Below, piece by piece: positions 52,334 through 61,234 of a DNA stretch of 64,000 nt (positions within the stretch are counted from its first letter, which is position 1; every line of letters starts with the position of its first letter). This DNA comes from Micropruina glycogenica. Its GTDB lineage: Bacteria > Actinomycetota > Actinomycetes > Propionibacteriales > Propionibacteriaceae. The position numbers were made by a program, and so were the translations under genes. The stretch lies in NCBI RefSeq assembly GCF_039524395.1, contig NZ_BAAAGO010000042.1. The stretch is one strand, 5' to 3'. Below the pieces are notes generated by a model. That model saw only the letters and a list, made by a program, of their open reading frames with translations, was not told the origin of the DNA and searched no databases.

Positions 52334-53482
52334 ATGGCCACGCCACCAAAAATCGATTCTGGGCGCGAGCCCGCGCCGCGCCGCGCCGATGCCGCAAAGG
52401 CACCGCGGCACGCGCGACCCAAACGTGCGCTGCGTGCGCCGCTGCCGGCCAGCGCCTGGGTGTTGAACGCCGTCGCCATCGCGATCGCGGTGCTGCTCGC
52501 GCCCGCGCTCACCACATCGGCGGCCACCACTGCCGTGCCGTCGCGGCAGTCGATCCCAGCGGTCGCGGCGTCGACGCCCGCAACGCCGCAGCCGATGAGC
52601 AGCCAGGGCCAAGAGGTGCCCGACCTCACCACGCAGAAAGAGGCGGACGACTTCGACGACACGCTCGCGGCGCCACCGCCGGGCAAGGCCGTCAAGTCCA
52701 ACGGCACCGAGTTCGTGGCACCCGTGCCGGGTGCGATCACCGGCGGCTTCGGCCAGCGGTTCCACCCGATCCTGCACTACTGGCGCATGCACAACGGCGT
52801 CGACATGCACGCCGCCTGCGGCACCGCGGTGATCGCCGCCTACCGTGGCACGGTGATTCAGGCCGGCTACAACGGCGGCTACGGGAACCTGGTGGTCATC
52901 GATCACGGCAGCTACCAGGGCAAGCAGGTGATCACCAAATACGCCCACCTGAGCCGCATCGGCGTCGTGGTCGGCCAGCGGGTCGACACCGCCGAAGGCA
53001 TCGCGCTCTCGGGTACCACCGGCCTGTCGACCGGGTGCCACCTGCACTTCGAGATCAAAGAGAACGGGGTCTACGTCGACCCGGCGCCGTACCTGACCGG
53101 CAAGCCGTCGCCGCGCCCCGACGGCCCGATCAAGAATCTCGGCACCACCACCAGCCCGAGTGCCACGCCGTCGGCCACGCCGAGCGCCACTCGCACGGCC
53201 ACCCCGACGCCCAAGCCGTCCAAGACCAAGTCGGCAACGCCCACGCCGAGCCCGAGCGCCACGGCAACGCCCGACCCGTCCGAGAGCGCCACGCCCACAC
53301 CCACACCCACGCCGACGCCGAGCGAGACGGACGAGCCCGAGCCGTCCGAGGCGGCGAAGAAGACCGCCGAGCCCGAGCCCACCGAGGCGGCGAAGAAGAC
53401 CGCCGGGCCCGAACCGACTCGCACCGAAGCGAGCCGCAGCGAAAGCGACGAGCCCTCGCCGTCCACGTCCAGCACGCCGTAG
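52334..53482 (+). CDS. M23 family peptidoglycan endopeptidase with Thr/Pro-rich tail
   Basis: A 382-residue secreted-type protein. After a basic N-terminus comes one hydrophobic segment ('WVLNAVAIAIAVLLAPALTT', about 43-62). The LytM/M23 domain spans about 135-265: zinc ligands in 'MHNGVDMHAACG' (HxxxD) and 'GCHLHFEIKENG' (HxH). The last 120 residues are low-complexity Thr/Pro/Ser with Glu/Lys repeats ('EAAKKTAEPEPTEAAKKTA'), suited to spanning or binding the cell wall. ATG 52334 with GAGGAAAG upstream is preferred over GTG 52289. It is 10 bases from the next gene, so the two are probably co-transcribed. Confidence 0.88.
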   Translation: MATPPKIDSGREPAPRRADAAKAPRHARPKRALRAPLPASAWVLNAVAIAIAVLLAPALTTSAATTAVPSRQSIPAVAASTPATPQPMSSQGQEVPDLTTQKEADDFDDTLAAPPPGKAVKSNGTEFVAPVPGAITGGFGQRFHPILHYWRMHNGVDMHAACGTAVIAAYRGTVIQAGYNGGYGNLVVIDHGSYQGKQVITKYAHLSRIGVVVGQRVDTAEGIALSGTTGLSTGCHLHFEIKENGVYVDPAPYLTGKPSPRPDGPIKNLGTTTSPSATPSATPSATRTATPTPKPSKTKSATPTPSPSATATPDPSESATPTPTPTPTPSETDEPEPSEAAKKTAEPEPTEAAKKTAGPEPTRTEASRSESDEPSPSTSSTP

Positions 53483-53492
53483 GCTCGGCCCG

Positions 53493-55796
53493 ATGAGCGG
53501 GCTCTGGGGTAATCAACGCCGGCGGCGACTGTTCACCTCGCCCGCGCGGCGCCGTCGTTCGGTGCCCGAATGGGCCTGGATCCCGTTCGCGGCCCTGGCC
53601 ACTGTGCTCGGCCTGCTCGCTGCCCTGCGCGCCCTCGGGGTGGACGGCCCCGCGTTCTACCGGTGGCTCACCGATCCCCGGCAGCCGTTGGTGCCGGCGC
53701 TGTTCCTGGGTTCGATCGTGGCTGCCGCCGCCCTTTACGGCCGGGCGCGCAGCGCGGCCGGACGGGTGATCGGCGTGCTCAGCGTGAGCTCGTTCGCCAT
53801 CGGCGCACTGGTGCTGGGCATGGCGTCGTACATCAACTGCGCACCCGACGGGCCGCCCTTCTTCGAACCGCTGATCTGGGTGCTGTCGGGCAACGGTGCT
53901 GCGCCGTGGGGTGCCGGGCCCGGGTGTCCCACCGAGGCACCCCTAGCCGCACATCTGGCCCGGCTCTGCGCCTTATGGGGTGCGCTGGCCGGCGTGCTCG
54001 GGGTGGTGGCAGCCATGTTGCGCCGACAGATCGACCGCTGGCTGGCGTTGCTGGCGCGACGCTCGGTGGTGGTGCTCGGCCAGTCGGCGGAGGCTGCCGG
54101 CGTACTGCGGGCCCTGGCGGTCAACCTGGCGCCCGGCACCTCGCTGTTGGTGATCGATTCGGCCAAGGACGAGGGTTTCGTCGCCGGTGCCCGGGCGCTG
54201 GGTGCGCGGGTGCTCGCTGCCGACACCGTCGATACCGCCACGCTCGTGCGGCTGGTGAGCCGGCGCGGACGCATCGCAGCCGAGTCGGTGCAGATCATCG
54301 AAGACCGGGTGCCCGAGGCGCTCGCCACCTTCACCAGGGTGGCGAAGGCACTCGATGCCGCCCAGCCGAACGAGGGGCTCATCACCCGGGTACTGGTACG
54401 CATCGACGACCCGTGGGCGGCCGAGAACTGGCGGCGCAGCATGGTCGGCCCTGAACGCGCCTGGTTGGCCGACGCGTTGTCGGCCACCGAGCAGACCGCC
54501 CGGGCCGTGGTCGCCCGCATCGACCTGATCGGCGCCCGCCGGTTGGTGCTGGCCGGTGAGGGCGACCTGGCCGCTGCGGTACTGGCCGAAGTGGCGCAGT
54601 GCGAGCGTGAGCGGCGCGTGCTGCAAACCACAACGGCGCAGCCGCTGCAAGTCACGCTGGTGGGTGAGCACGCCGCCGACCTGGCGAAGGAGCACACCGC
54701 ACAACAGGCCCGGTTCGGCAACGACAAGGGCATCGAGTTTGTGCAGGTGATCGCCGAGCCGGCGACCGACTCGGTGCTGATCGCCGCCGGATCCGGCGAG
54801 TTGACCACGCTGCTGGTGATCGCCGAGGCGGCCCCCGCGTTGAATCGTCCGACCCGCATCGCCGGCCGCGTGCCCGACGTCACGATCATGGCCGTCGATC
54901 CCGGGTCGACCGAACTGCCCGAGCAGCCGCTTCTGGGCCGGCTGACCAGCTTCGGGGTCGGGCTGCAGACCGGTGACGAGGTGCCCGAAGATCACTGGAC
55001 ACGCATGGCCAGGCTGCTGCACAACGCCTACCTGGCCCAACTCGGCGACGGCGTCGGCGCTCGTCCGTCGTCACGGCCCTGGCCCGACCTGCCCGTGTTC
55101 TACCGCGACAGCAACCTTCGCCAGGTGCACACGCTGTTCTCGGGCGTGGTGCAAGTGGGCCGCACCTGGGCCGCTGACGGCGCGGGTGAGCCGCTGAGCC
55201 CGGCCGAGATCGACTTTCTCAGCCGCCGCGAGCACGACTCGTGGCGACGGTTCTACCTGGCCAACGGGTGGCGGCAGGCACCGGCCCGCGACGATACACG
55301 CCTGCTGCACGACTGGCTGGTCGACTGGGACGCCCTGCCGCCGCCGGCCCGGGCACGCACCTCGGCCGGGGTGCGGCGGGCGCTGGCCCTGCTCGACGTG
55401 GCCGGCTACCGCTCGCAGAAGATCACGGCGCTCGTGCCCCACCGGCGCCGGGGCGAGGTGCTGGCCACCCAGCTCGACCACGAGTGGACCTGGCAGACCG
55501 AGACGGGCGCCACCATGCGGGCACGCCCGGGTGACTGGCAGGTCACCGACCCCGAAACCGGACGGCAATGGTCGGCCGATCCGGCCGCCTTCCACGCCGG
55601 CCACGAGCCGGTCGGCGCCGGACGCTACCGGCGCACCGGCTTCGTACTCGCCCGTCCGGCACATCTGGGTGAGCAGGTGAACACCATGGAGGGCCCGGCG
55701 GTGGCCGAGGCAGGGGAGTGGCTGGTCGAAGGCGACCTGCAGGAGCGTTGGCTGGTGCCCGGTGCCCGGTTCACCGCCGCCTACGAAGCGGTGTAG
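53493..55796 (+). CDS. Membrane protein with TrkA-N-like, RyR-type and PGDYW-like domains
   Basis: A 767-residue protein. Four hydrophobic segments lie at about 26-46, 67-86, 91-112 and 150-173, with a Cys-containing loop between the third and fourth. Next comes a Rossmann/TrkA-N-like region ('RSVVVLGQSAEAAGVLRALA', 'LLVIDSAKDEGFVAGARALG', 'ARVLAADTVD'), a second alpha/beta unit ('IGARRLVLAGEGDLAAAVLA'), a RyR domain at about 570-645 ('FLSRREHDSWRRFYLANGWR', 'LVDWDALPPPARARTSAGVR'), and two C-terminal units around 'ARPGDWQVTD' (about 680) and 'EAGEWLVEGD' (about 742). It looks like a ligand-gated channel or sensor; function unknown. Probably an operon with the M23 gene. Confidence 0.78.
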   Translation: MSGLWGNQRRRRLFTSPARRRRSVPEWAWIPFAALATVLGLLAALRALGVDGPAFYRWLTDPRQPLVPALFLGSIVAAAALYGRARSAAGRVIGVLSVSSFAIGALVLGMASYINCAPDGPPFFEPLIWVLSGNGAAPWGAGPGCPTEAPLAAHLARLCALWGALAGVLGVVAAMLRRQIDRWLALLARRSVVVLGQSAEAAGVLRALAVNLAPGTSLLVIDSAKDEGFVAGARALGARVLAADTVDTATLVRLVSRRGRIAAESVQIIEDRVPEALATFTRVAKALDAAQPNEGLITRVLVRIDDPWAAENWRRSMVGPERAWLADALSATEQTARAVVARIDLIGARRLVLAGEGDLAAAVLAEVAQCERERRVLQTTTAQPLQVTLVGEHAADLAKEHTAQQARFGNDKGIEFVQVIAEPATDSVLIAAGSGELTTLLVIAEAAPALNRPTRIAGRVPDVTIMAVDPGSTELPEQPLLGRLTSFGVGLQTGDEVPEDHWTRMARLLHNAYLAQLGDGVGARPSSRPWPDLPVFYRDSNLRQVHTLFSGVVQVGRTWAADGAGEPLSPAEIDFLSRREHDSWRRFYLANGWRQAPARDDTRLLHDWLVDWDALPPPARARTSAGVRRALALLDVAGYRSQKITALVPHRRRGEVLATQLDHEWTWQTETGATMRARPGDWQVTDPETGRQWSADPAAFHAGHEPVGAGRYRRTGFVLARPAHLGEQVNTMEGPAVAEAGEWLVEGDLQERWLVPGARFTAAYEAV

Positions 55797-55886
55797 CGAA
55801 CGCCCTCGTCGAGCAAGGCGCGGTCGCTATCTGAGCAATGCCCCGGCCAACCTGCGGTCGGCGGCTGCGACCGCTAGCGTTGACGC

Positions 55887-56852
55887 ATGGCGACTCCCCA
55901 GACCAACTCCCCGACGAAGCTTTCCGTGATCGGTGCCGGCGCTGTCGGCTCATCCCTTGCCTACGCCGCCCTGATTCGCGGCTCGGCTCAGCAGATCGCT
56001 CTCTACGACATCAACGAAACCAAAGCCGACGCCGAGGTGCGCGACCTCAACCACGGCACCCAGTTCACCCCGTCGACGGGCGTCGAGGGCGGCGGCAACA
56101 TCGAGGTGGTCAAAGACTCCGACGTGGTGATCATCACCGCAGGTGCCGCTCAGAAGCCTGGCCAGACCCGGCTCGAACTCGCGGGCGTGAACACCAACAT
56201 TCTCAAGTCGCTGATGCCCAAGCTGCTCGAGCAGGCGCCCGATGCGCTCTACGTGCTGGTCACCAACCCGTGCGACGTGCTCACCGTCGTGGCCCAGAAG
56301 GTCAGCGGTCTGCCGACCAGCCGGGTGTTCTCGACCGGCACCATGCTCGACACCTCGCGGCTGCGGTTCGCGATCGCCGAGGTGGCTCGAGTCTCTCCCC
56401 GGCACGTGCACGCCAACATTCTGGGTGAGCACGGCGACACCGAGTTTCCGGTCTGGTCGAGCGCCAAGATCACCAGCATTCCGATTCGCGAGTGGGTCGA
56501 TTCGACCGGTCACCGCATGTTCGACGACACCCTGTTGCAGCAGTTGGGCGATGAGGCCATGCACGCCGCCTACAAGGTGATCGCCGGCAAGGGCGCCACC
56601 AACTACGCCATCGGCCTGACCGGAGCGCGCTTGACCGAGGCCCTGATGAGCCCGACGCGCACCGTGTTCCCGCTGTCGAGCGTGCTGGACGGCTGGCACG
56701 GTCTGCATGACGTGGCGCTCTCGGTGCCCACGTTGGTGTCGAGCAAGGGCGTCGAGCGCGTGCTCGACGTGCCGCTGGACGACTCCGAGTTGGCCAAGCT
56801 CGAAAGCTCGGCCGGCAAACTGCGTGAGACGTTGAGCTCGCTCGGCTTCTGA
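55887..56852 (+). CDS. ldh: L-lactate dehydrogenase
   Basis: A 321-residue NAD-dependent LDH. The Rossmann start is 'KLSVIGAGAVGSSLAYAAL', the substrate-specificity loop 'GAAQKPGQTRLEL' has the Gln that marks lactate rather than malate dehydrogenases plus the catalytic Arg, and the proton-relay His is in 'NILGEHGDTEFPVWS'. 'VLVTNPCDVLTVVAQK' is also typical. It interconverts pyruvate and lactate and suggests mixed-acid or facultative metabolism. It is transcribed toward the lipoprotein gene, with only one base between their stops. Confidence 0.95.
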   Translation: MATPQTNSPTKLSVIGAGAVGSSLAYAALIRGSAQQIALYDINETKADAEVRDLNHGTQFTPSTGVEGGGNIEVVKDSDVVIITAGAAQKPGQTRLELAGVNTNILKSLMPKLLEQAPDALYVLVTNPCDVLTVVAQKVSGLPTSRVFSTGTMLDTSRLRFAIAEVARVSPRHVHANILGEHGDTEFPVWSSAKITSIPIREWVDSTGHRMFDDTLLQQLGDEAMHAAYKVIAGKGATNYAIGLTGARLTEALMSPTRTVFPLSSVLDGWHGLHDVALSVPTLVSSKGVERVLDVPLDDSELAKLESSAGKLRETLSSLGF

Positions 56853-56853
56853 C

Positions 56854-57375
56854 CTACTTGATCGGCTTGGTGCGGGCGGCAACGTCTTCGGCCAGTGCCA
56901 GCGCCGAGCTGCGCTGTTCGTCAGAGGTGCCGCCCAGGCCCATCACGCGCACGTAGTAGGCGGCGTCGATGGCCACCAGAGCCGTGGTCGTGATGCCTTC
57001 GCCGGTCACGCCAGAGGTGTCGGTGCCGCTGTAGTTCTCTTGGGTGCTGAGCAACTCGAGTTCGGCCGACAACTTGGTGCCCTTGGCGTCGTGCACCACG
57101 GCCACCGACAGCAACGCCCCGCCGTCCGCGGCCACCAGGGCGCATTCGCCGGCTCGGCTGTCGGCGGTGAAGGTGTTCAACTGGTGAAGGTCGGCCACCG
57201 GCTGATCGATCACGGCGTCGGCCTTGACGGTGTCGACGCGGGCTGCGCACACCTCGGCCTGCGTGCCGATGGTGGACGGCGCCGGCTCGGGTTGGTCAGC
57301 CGAGCAACCGGTCAGAGCGAGTAGCGCGGCAACGGTGAGCACACAGCGCTGCGCGGGCGTGAACCGTCGGGGCAT
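56854..57375 (-). CDS. Predicted lipoprotein, function unknown
   Basis: A 173-residue protein with a lipoprotein signal: basic start, 'CVLTVAALLALTGC' with lipobox LTGC (Cys about residue 24), then a Pro-rich spacer and a globular domain ('AEVCAARVDTVKADAVIDQP', 'GECALVAADGGALLSVAVV', 'GTSDEQRSSALALAEDVAAR'). Two cysteines in the domain could form a disulfide. The pattern is like that of DUF3558-type actinobacterial lipoproteins, though I cannot confirm the family. It converges with ldh, which leaves no room for a separate terminator. Confidence 0.75.
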   Translation of the reverse strand: MPRRFTPAQRCVLTVAALLALTGCSADQPEPAPSTIGTQAEVCAARVDTVKADAVIDQPVADLHQLNTFTADSRAGECALVAADGGALLSVAVVHDAKGTKLSAELELLSTQENYSGTDTSGVTGEGITTTALVAIDAAYYVRVMGLGGTSDEQRSSALALAEDVAARTKPIK

Positions 57376-57856
57376 GGGTCAGACCCTACCCGGGGTCTGG
57401 GCGGTGGTCTGGGTCGTGTTTCTGCCCGAGGGCGAAGCGGAAGTAGTTCGTCAGCCGATAGCTGCCTCACCGGCAATGGTCGACCACCGGTGCGCATCAC
57501 CGCCATCCATCGTCCAGGCCCTCAGTCGCCGGTGAGCCGGTTGCGCAACAGCGAAACTCCGGCCCCCGTCACACCATTGAGGCCGGCCGGTCTGCCGGTC
57601 GCCACCATCGGCGACTCCTTGACGATCCGGGTGGGCCAACTCAACTTCGACCTAGCGAACCGTTCTGACACAAGTTTCGAGCCGACGTCCGCCCTCGCGA
57701 AGCACTGAGCACATCCGGCCAGACTGCACCCCATCCCACCATCGTCAGACCTCTGCTGCCACTGCGGTCTCTGACTTGGCGGTGGCCACCGACCGGGGTC
57801 GTCACCGTTCACCGGGGTGCTGACGGCCTGTGCGGCGGCTGTGAATACTGACCGGC
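57376..57856. other. Gene-free stretch of about 480 bases
   Basis: No convincing gene is seen on either strand. Short open frames (for example minus strand 57522-57812) lack family features and a ribosome-binding site. The lower GC content around 57610-57680 and the broken frames suggest a decayed gene, but I could not identify it. Confidence 0.5.
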
Positions 57857-58312
57857 ATGAGCCTGCAGTCCCACCCCGCCACCCCGCCGGGCCCGCGCCC
57901 GGGGCGTCCGAATCTGTTGATCGGCGACGTCGAACGTGAGTGGGTGTGCCGGGCGCTGTCCGACCACTTCACCGCCGGCCGGCTCACTCCGGCCGAGTTC
58001 GACGATCGCGTCGAGCAAGCCGTCGCCGCCCGCACCGACGCCGATCTTCGCGGCCTGCTGAACGACCTTCCCACCCCCACCCCGGCAGCGGTGGCGTCCA
58101 CGTCGGGGGGCGCCACCGCTGCGGCGAACGCGACGCCCGTGCTCGACGTGCTGTTGGCACTGCTCGGGCTGGCGGCCGGCATGTGCCTGATCCTGCTGTT
58201 CATGATCGGCGGCGAGCGGTACGGCGGTTTCGGGTTCTTCGCATTTCTGGGCGGTGCGACGGTCGCCGCCGTGATCACCCACTTCATTCATCGCGGCGCA
58301 CGCCGCGCCTGA
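57857..58312 (+). CDS. DUF1707 domain membrane protein
   Basis: A 151-residue protein. The N-terminal DUF1707 motif, about residues 12-70, reads 'NLLIGDVEREWVCRALSDHF' then 'AGRLTPAEFDDRVEQAVAAR' and 'DADLRGLLNDLP', a small domain common at the N-terminus of actinobacterial membrane proteins. Two hydrophobic helices follow ('VLLALLGLAAGMCLILLFMI', 'FFAFLGGATVAAVITHFI'). Function is unknown. It stands upstream of a transporter gene on the same strand, 64 bases apart. Confidence 0.85.
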   Translation: MSLQSHPATPPGPRPGRPNLLIGDVEREWVCRALSDHFTAGRLTPAEFDDRVEQAVAARTDADLRGLLNDLPTPTPAAVASTSGGATAAANATPVLDVLLALLGLAAGMCLILLFMIGGERYGGFGFFAFLGGATVAAVITHFIHRGARRA

Positions 58313-58376
58313 ACCGTTCGGGACGGGCCACCGCTGCCGCTAGGCTGGGGCGGACGCCCTAACAGATTGGACGCCG

Positions 58377-59330
58377 ATGCTGCCGCTCATCGCACCCGGA
58401 TTTCTGCTCGAACAGAACATTCCGTTGGCGATCGCCATTGTCGTCGGCTCGTCGGTGGCCTACGCGGGCGGTTCGACCATGCAACACCTGGCGGTCAGCC
58501 GGCTGGTCGACGTCGAGGCCGAGAACCGGGCCATGAATCTGCGCCAACTGTGGCGGCTGATTCGCACCCCGCTGTGGTTGTTGGGCCTGTTCACCATCTT
58601 CATCGGCGCCTCGGCCCACATCGTGGCCCTGATGCTCGCCCCGGTCACGGTCGTGCAACCGGTGGGCATTCTGGCGGTGCCGTGGGCGGTGCTCATGGCG
58701 GCACGAATTCACAGGCACACGGTCACCCGGCCCATGTGGGGTGCGGTGGCCATGACCATCGCGGGCATTGTTTTGTTCACCCTGCTGTCGGCCACCGCCG
58801 CCTCTGAGCACACCGTGCTCGACCCGACGGCCATCGCGATCGGCTGTGGCGTCATCGTCGTGATCGGCACCACGCTGGGCCTGCTGGGTTGGAAAGGTCC
58901 GGTGCGGGCCCGGTGCCTGATGTGGGCCTCAGGCGGTTCGTTCTTCTACGGCTTGTCGGCGGGCATGGTGAAGGCCACGTCCGAGGTGATGAAGCAGGAC
59001 AGCTTTCACGGCAGTCCGGTGTTCTGGATCGTCGCGCCGTTCTTGCTGATCTCCTACGGCGTGGGCGGCTTCATGGTGCAGCAGGCGCTGGCCAACGGCC
59101 CGGCCGAGATCACTGTCGGTTCGATGACCACCACCGACCCCATCGTGGCCGTCAGCTTCGGGCTGGTCGTTCTGGGCGAGGGGGTGCACATCACCCCGCT
59201 GGCCGCGGTCGGCATGGTGATCGCCGGCGCCCTGTCTGTGTGGGGCGTCGTGCAACTGTCGCGGCATCACCCCGATGCGGCTCGGCCGGTCAGCGCTCCG
59301 GCGTCGCAGCCCGACCCGGTTGTGACGTAG
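58377..59330 (+). CDS. DMT/NIPA-like membrane transporter
   Basis: A 317-residue protein with about nine or ten hydrophobic helices in the drug/metabolite transporter arrangement ('IAIVVGSSVAYAGGSTMQHL', 'IFIGASAHIVALMLAPVTVV', 'VQPVGILAVPWAVLMAARI', 'GGFMVQQALANGPAEITVGS', 'VVLGEGVHITPLAAVGMVI'). The 'QPVG' and 'GEG' segments recall NIPA-type magnesium and EamA transporters. A Pro/Ala-rich tail ends it. The substrate cannot be told from sequence. The end is 5 bases from the stop of the converging gene. Confidence 0.78.
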   Translation: MLPLIAPGFLLEQNIPLAIAIVVGSSVAYAGGSTMQHLAVSRLVDVEAENRAMNLRQLWRLIRTPLWLLGLFTIFIGASAHIVALMLAPVTVVQPVGILAVPWAVLMAARIHRHTVTRPMWGAVAMTIAGIVLFTLLSATAASEHTVLDPTAIAIGCGVIVVIGTTLGLLGWKGPVRARCLMWASGGSFFYGLSAGMVKATSEVMKQDSFHGSPVFWIVAPFLLISYGVGGFMVQQALANGPAEITVGSMTTTDPIVAVSFGLVVLGEGVHITPLAAVGMVIAGALSVWGVVQLSRHHPDAARPVSAPASQPDPVVT

Positions 59331-59335
59331 CGGCT

Positions 59336-60094
59336 TCAGGCCTTCACCGGCAGGGCCGACATCTGGCGTCCGGTGCCGCTGGCCAGAATGATCGTGGCGT
59401 CTTCATGGGGCATCGGAAAGAACACATACCCTGTGACGCTCTGGGTTGCCCTCGCGGTGCCGGTGCGAATGTCGGGTGACTGCGGGCTGGTCGTCGGGTC
59501 GACCACCTGGGTGGACTGGTTGGCGAAGGCCAGGAAGCTGAACGAGATCGCGGCGGTGTCTGCGTAGACGCGCACGTGCAGTTGCAGGCCCTCGTCGGTC
59601 CAGGTGTGTTCGAGAATCTCCCACCGGCCACGCTGACCCGTCGAGGTCTCGAACGGCTGGCCCGGACCGGCCGCCACCGTCGAGGTCGGCGAGGGTGACG
59701 GCGTGACCTGCTCCGCCCGGGACCGCAGGTAGATGCCGCCGCCGATCACCAGCACCAGGGTGAGCAGCGCCACCAGCGTGATCAGCAGCGGGGTGCGGTT
59801 GGGCGGGGGAGCGAACTCGTTGATCGACACCGGGGTGGGCGGCGCCTCGCCGAGGGCCCGAGTGGGGTCGAAGCCGGACGGCCCGCCGTTGTACTGGCTG
59901 TTGGGGCCGTACTGGTTGTTGGCGCCGTAGGGGTTGTTCGCGCCGTACGGGGGCTGCGCGGAAGCCGGTTGTTGGGGTTGCTGGGGGTGATGTCCGCCGG
60001 GCTGTGAGACCTGCGACCCCCACCAGGGCGGCGTCGACCCGGGCCCTTGCGGCGGGGAGCCGCCGGGCCAGGGGTTACCGGGTTGGTTCGTCAT
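59336..60094 (-). CDS. Pro/Gln/Asn-rich single-pass membrane protein
   Basis: A 252-residue protein. Residues 1-95 are Pro, Gly, Gln and Asn-rich, including 'GANNPYGANNQYGPNSQY' repeats of an NxYG unit. One membrane helix follows ('LLITLVALLTLVLVIGGGIY', about 101-120), then an extracytoplasmic domain of about 130 residues with an Ig-like pattern ('RWEILEHTWTDEGLQLHVRV', 'FSFLAFANQSTQVVDP') resembling DUF4352-type domains. A double ATG exists; I use the second (60094). Such layouts are common for actinobacterial cell-envelope proteins without known function. Confidence 0.78.
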   Translation of the reverse strand: MTNQPGNPWPGGSPPQGPGSTPPWWGSQVSQPGGHHPQQPQQPASAQPPYGANNPYGANNQYGPNSQYNGGPSGFDPTRALGEAPPTPVSINEFAPPPNRTPLLITLVALLTLVLVIGGGIYLRSRAEQVTPSPSPTSTVAAGPGQPFETSTGQRGRWEILEHTWTDEGLQLHVRVYADTAAISFSFLAFANQSTQVVDPTTSPQSPDIRTGTARATQSVTGYVFFPMPHEDATIILASGTGRQMSALPVKA

Positions 60095-60190
60095 CAAAGA
60101 ACAGGCTACCCGGCGCCGTGGTCACCGCCGCGGTCCAGACGTGGGTGACGAGTTTGAACACCTGAGGCCGCGCGGGCCCTGAATGAGGGC

Positions 60191-61234
60191 ATGACGAAGA
60201 ACTGTGCGCCCGCGGTGGCCCGTATTCGCGATCTGCACGACCTGTTGGGGGTGATTCCGCACCTGCTGGGTTTTCATCCCGACGAGTCGTTGGTGGTGCT
60301 GGTGGTGGTTGACGGGCAGGTGCAACTGACGGCCCGCGCCGACCTGGGCGACCTGAAGCCCGCGGGTCATCTCGAGGTGTTGCTCGATCGCATGGTGCTG
60401 CGCTGGCCTGCTGCCAAGGTGTGGCTGGTGGGCTACTGCGCGGTCGAGAAGCACGGCTGGCGCCTGTTGCGGCGGGGGCACCGCTGCCTCGGTGACGCAC
60501 TGGCGGGCGAGTTGTTGTGCGTGTCGGGCGGGCACTACCGGGTGGGTGACGCCGACGGGCCGCTGTACCGACACGATCCGGCCAGCACGGCCAGCGCGGC
60601 ATCGGCCACGCTGCACGGCCTGCAGGCGCGACCCAGCCGGGCGGCGTTGCGGCGCAGCATCGTGGCCGACGAGCCGTCCCCTTTCGAGGCCGAGCGCTCC
60701 CTGGTGGCAGCCCTCGATCGAGTGGCCACCCTCGACGAGGCGGTGCTGCCTGGTGAGATGGTGGCCGCGCTCGACTCGGCGCTGACCGCCCCGAGCCGGC
60801 AATCCCGCGACGACCTGGTCTGGCTGGCGCTGCTCAGCACCGATCCCGACGCCCGCGACCGGGCACTGATCACGATCACCCATGAGAGCGCCGAGGCCTG
60901 CGTCGACGTGTGGTCGCGGGTGGTGCGTGCGTGCCCGCACGGCTTGCAGGGGCAACCGTTGGCGTTGCTGGGCTGGTCGGCGTGGGTCAGTGGCGACGGC
61001 GCGCTGCAGTCGATCTGTCTGGAAGAGTTGGAGCGGCTGGGCGAGTCACTGCCGTTGCAGCGGCTGCTCGATCGGCTGAATCAGTCGATGGTGCCGCCCA
61101 GCTTCTGGGCCGAGCTGCGAGCCGACCTGGTCGGTGCGATCAAACCGTTGCCGTCTCTAAAGCTGGGTGCCGACCAGGGTTCCGGCGGCGTAGGTCAGGC
61201 CCATGGCCAAGGTGCCGACGACCAGGTTGCGTAG
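60191..61234 (+). CDS. DUF4192 family protein
   Basis: A 347-residue protein with the DUF4192 opening 'IRDLHDLLGVIPHLLGFHPD' followed by 'ESLVVLVVVDGQVQLTARAD', and later segments 'GELLCVSGGHYRVGDADGPL' and 'LALLGWSAWVSGDGALQSIC'. The family is confined to actinobacteria and has no known function. The C-terminal 25 residues overlap the converging VIT-type gene by 78 bases, an unusually long overlap, so the natural end may be slightly different if there is a base error near 61160. Confidence 0.85.
   Translation: MTKNCAPAVARIRDLHDLLGVIPHLLGFHPDESLVVLVVVDGQVQLTARADLGDLKPAGHLEVLLDRMVLRWPAAKVWLVGYCAVEKHGWRLLRRGHRCLGDALAGELLCVSGGHYRVGDADGPLYRHDPASTASAASATLHGLQARPSRAALRRSIVADEPSPFEAERSLVAALDRVATLDEAVLPGEMVAALDSALTAPSRQSRDDLVWLALLSTDPDARDRALITITHESAEACVDVWSRVVRACPHGLQGQPLALLGWSAWVSGDGALQSICLEELERLGESLPLQRLLDRLNQSMVPPSFWAELRADLVGAIKPLPSLKLGADQGSGGVGQAHGQGADDQVA

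Noticed and set aside
57490..57812. Small genes in the 57.4-57.9 kb gap
   Set aside because: Short frames on both strands lack ribosome-binding sites and family features; possible transposase remnants were considered but no motif could be matched.
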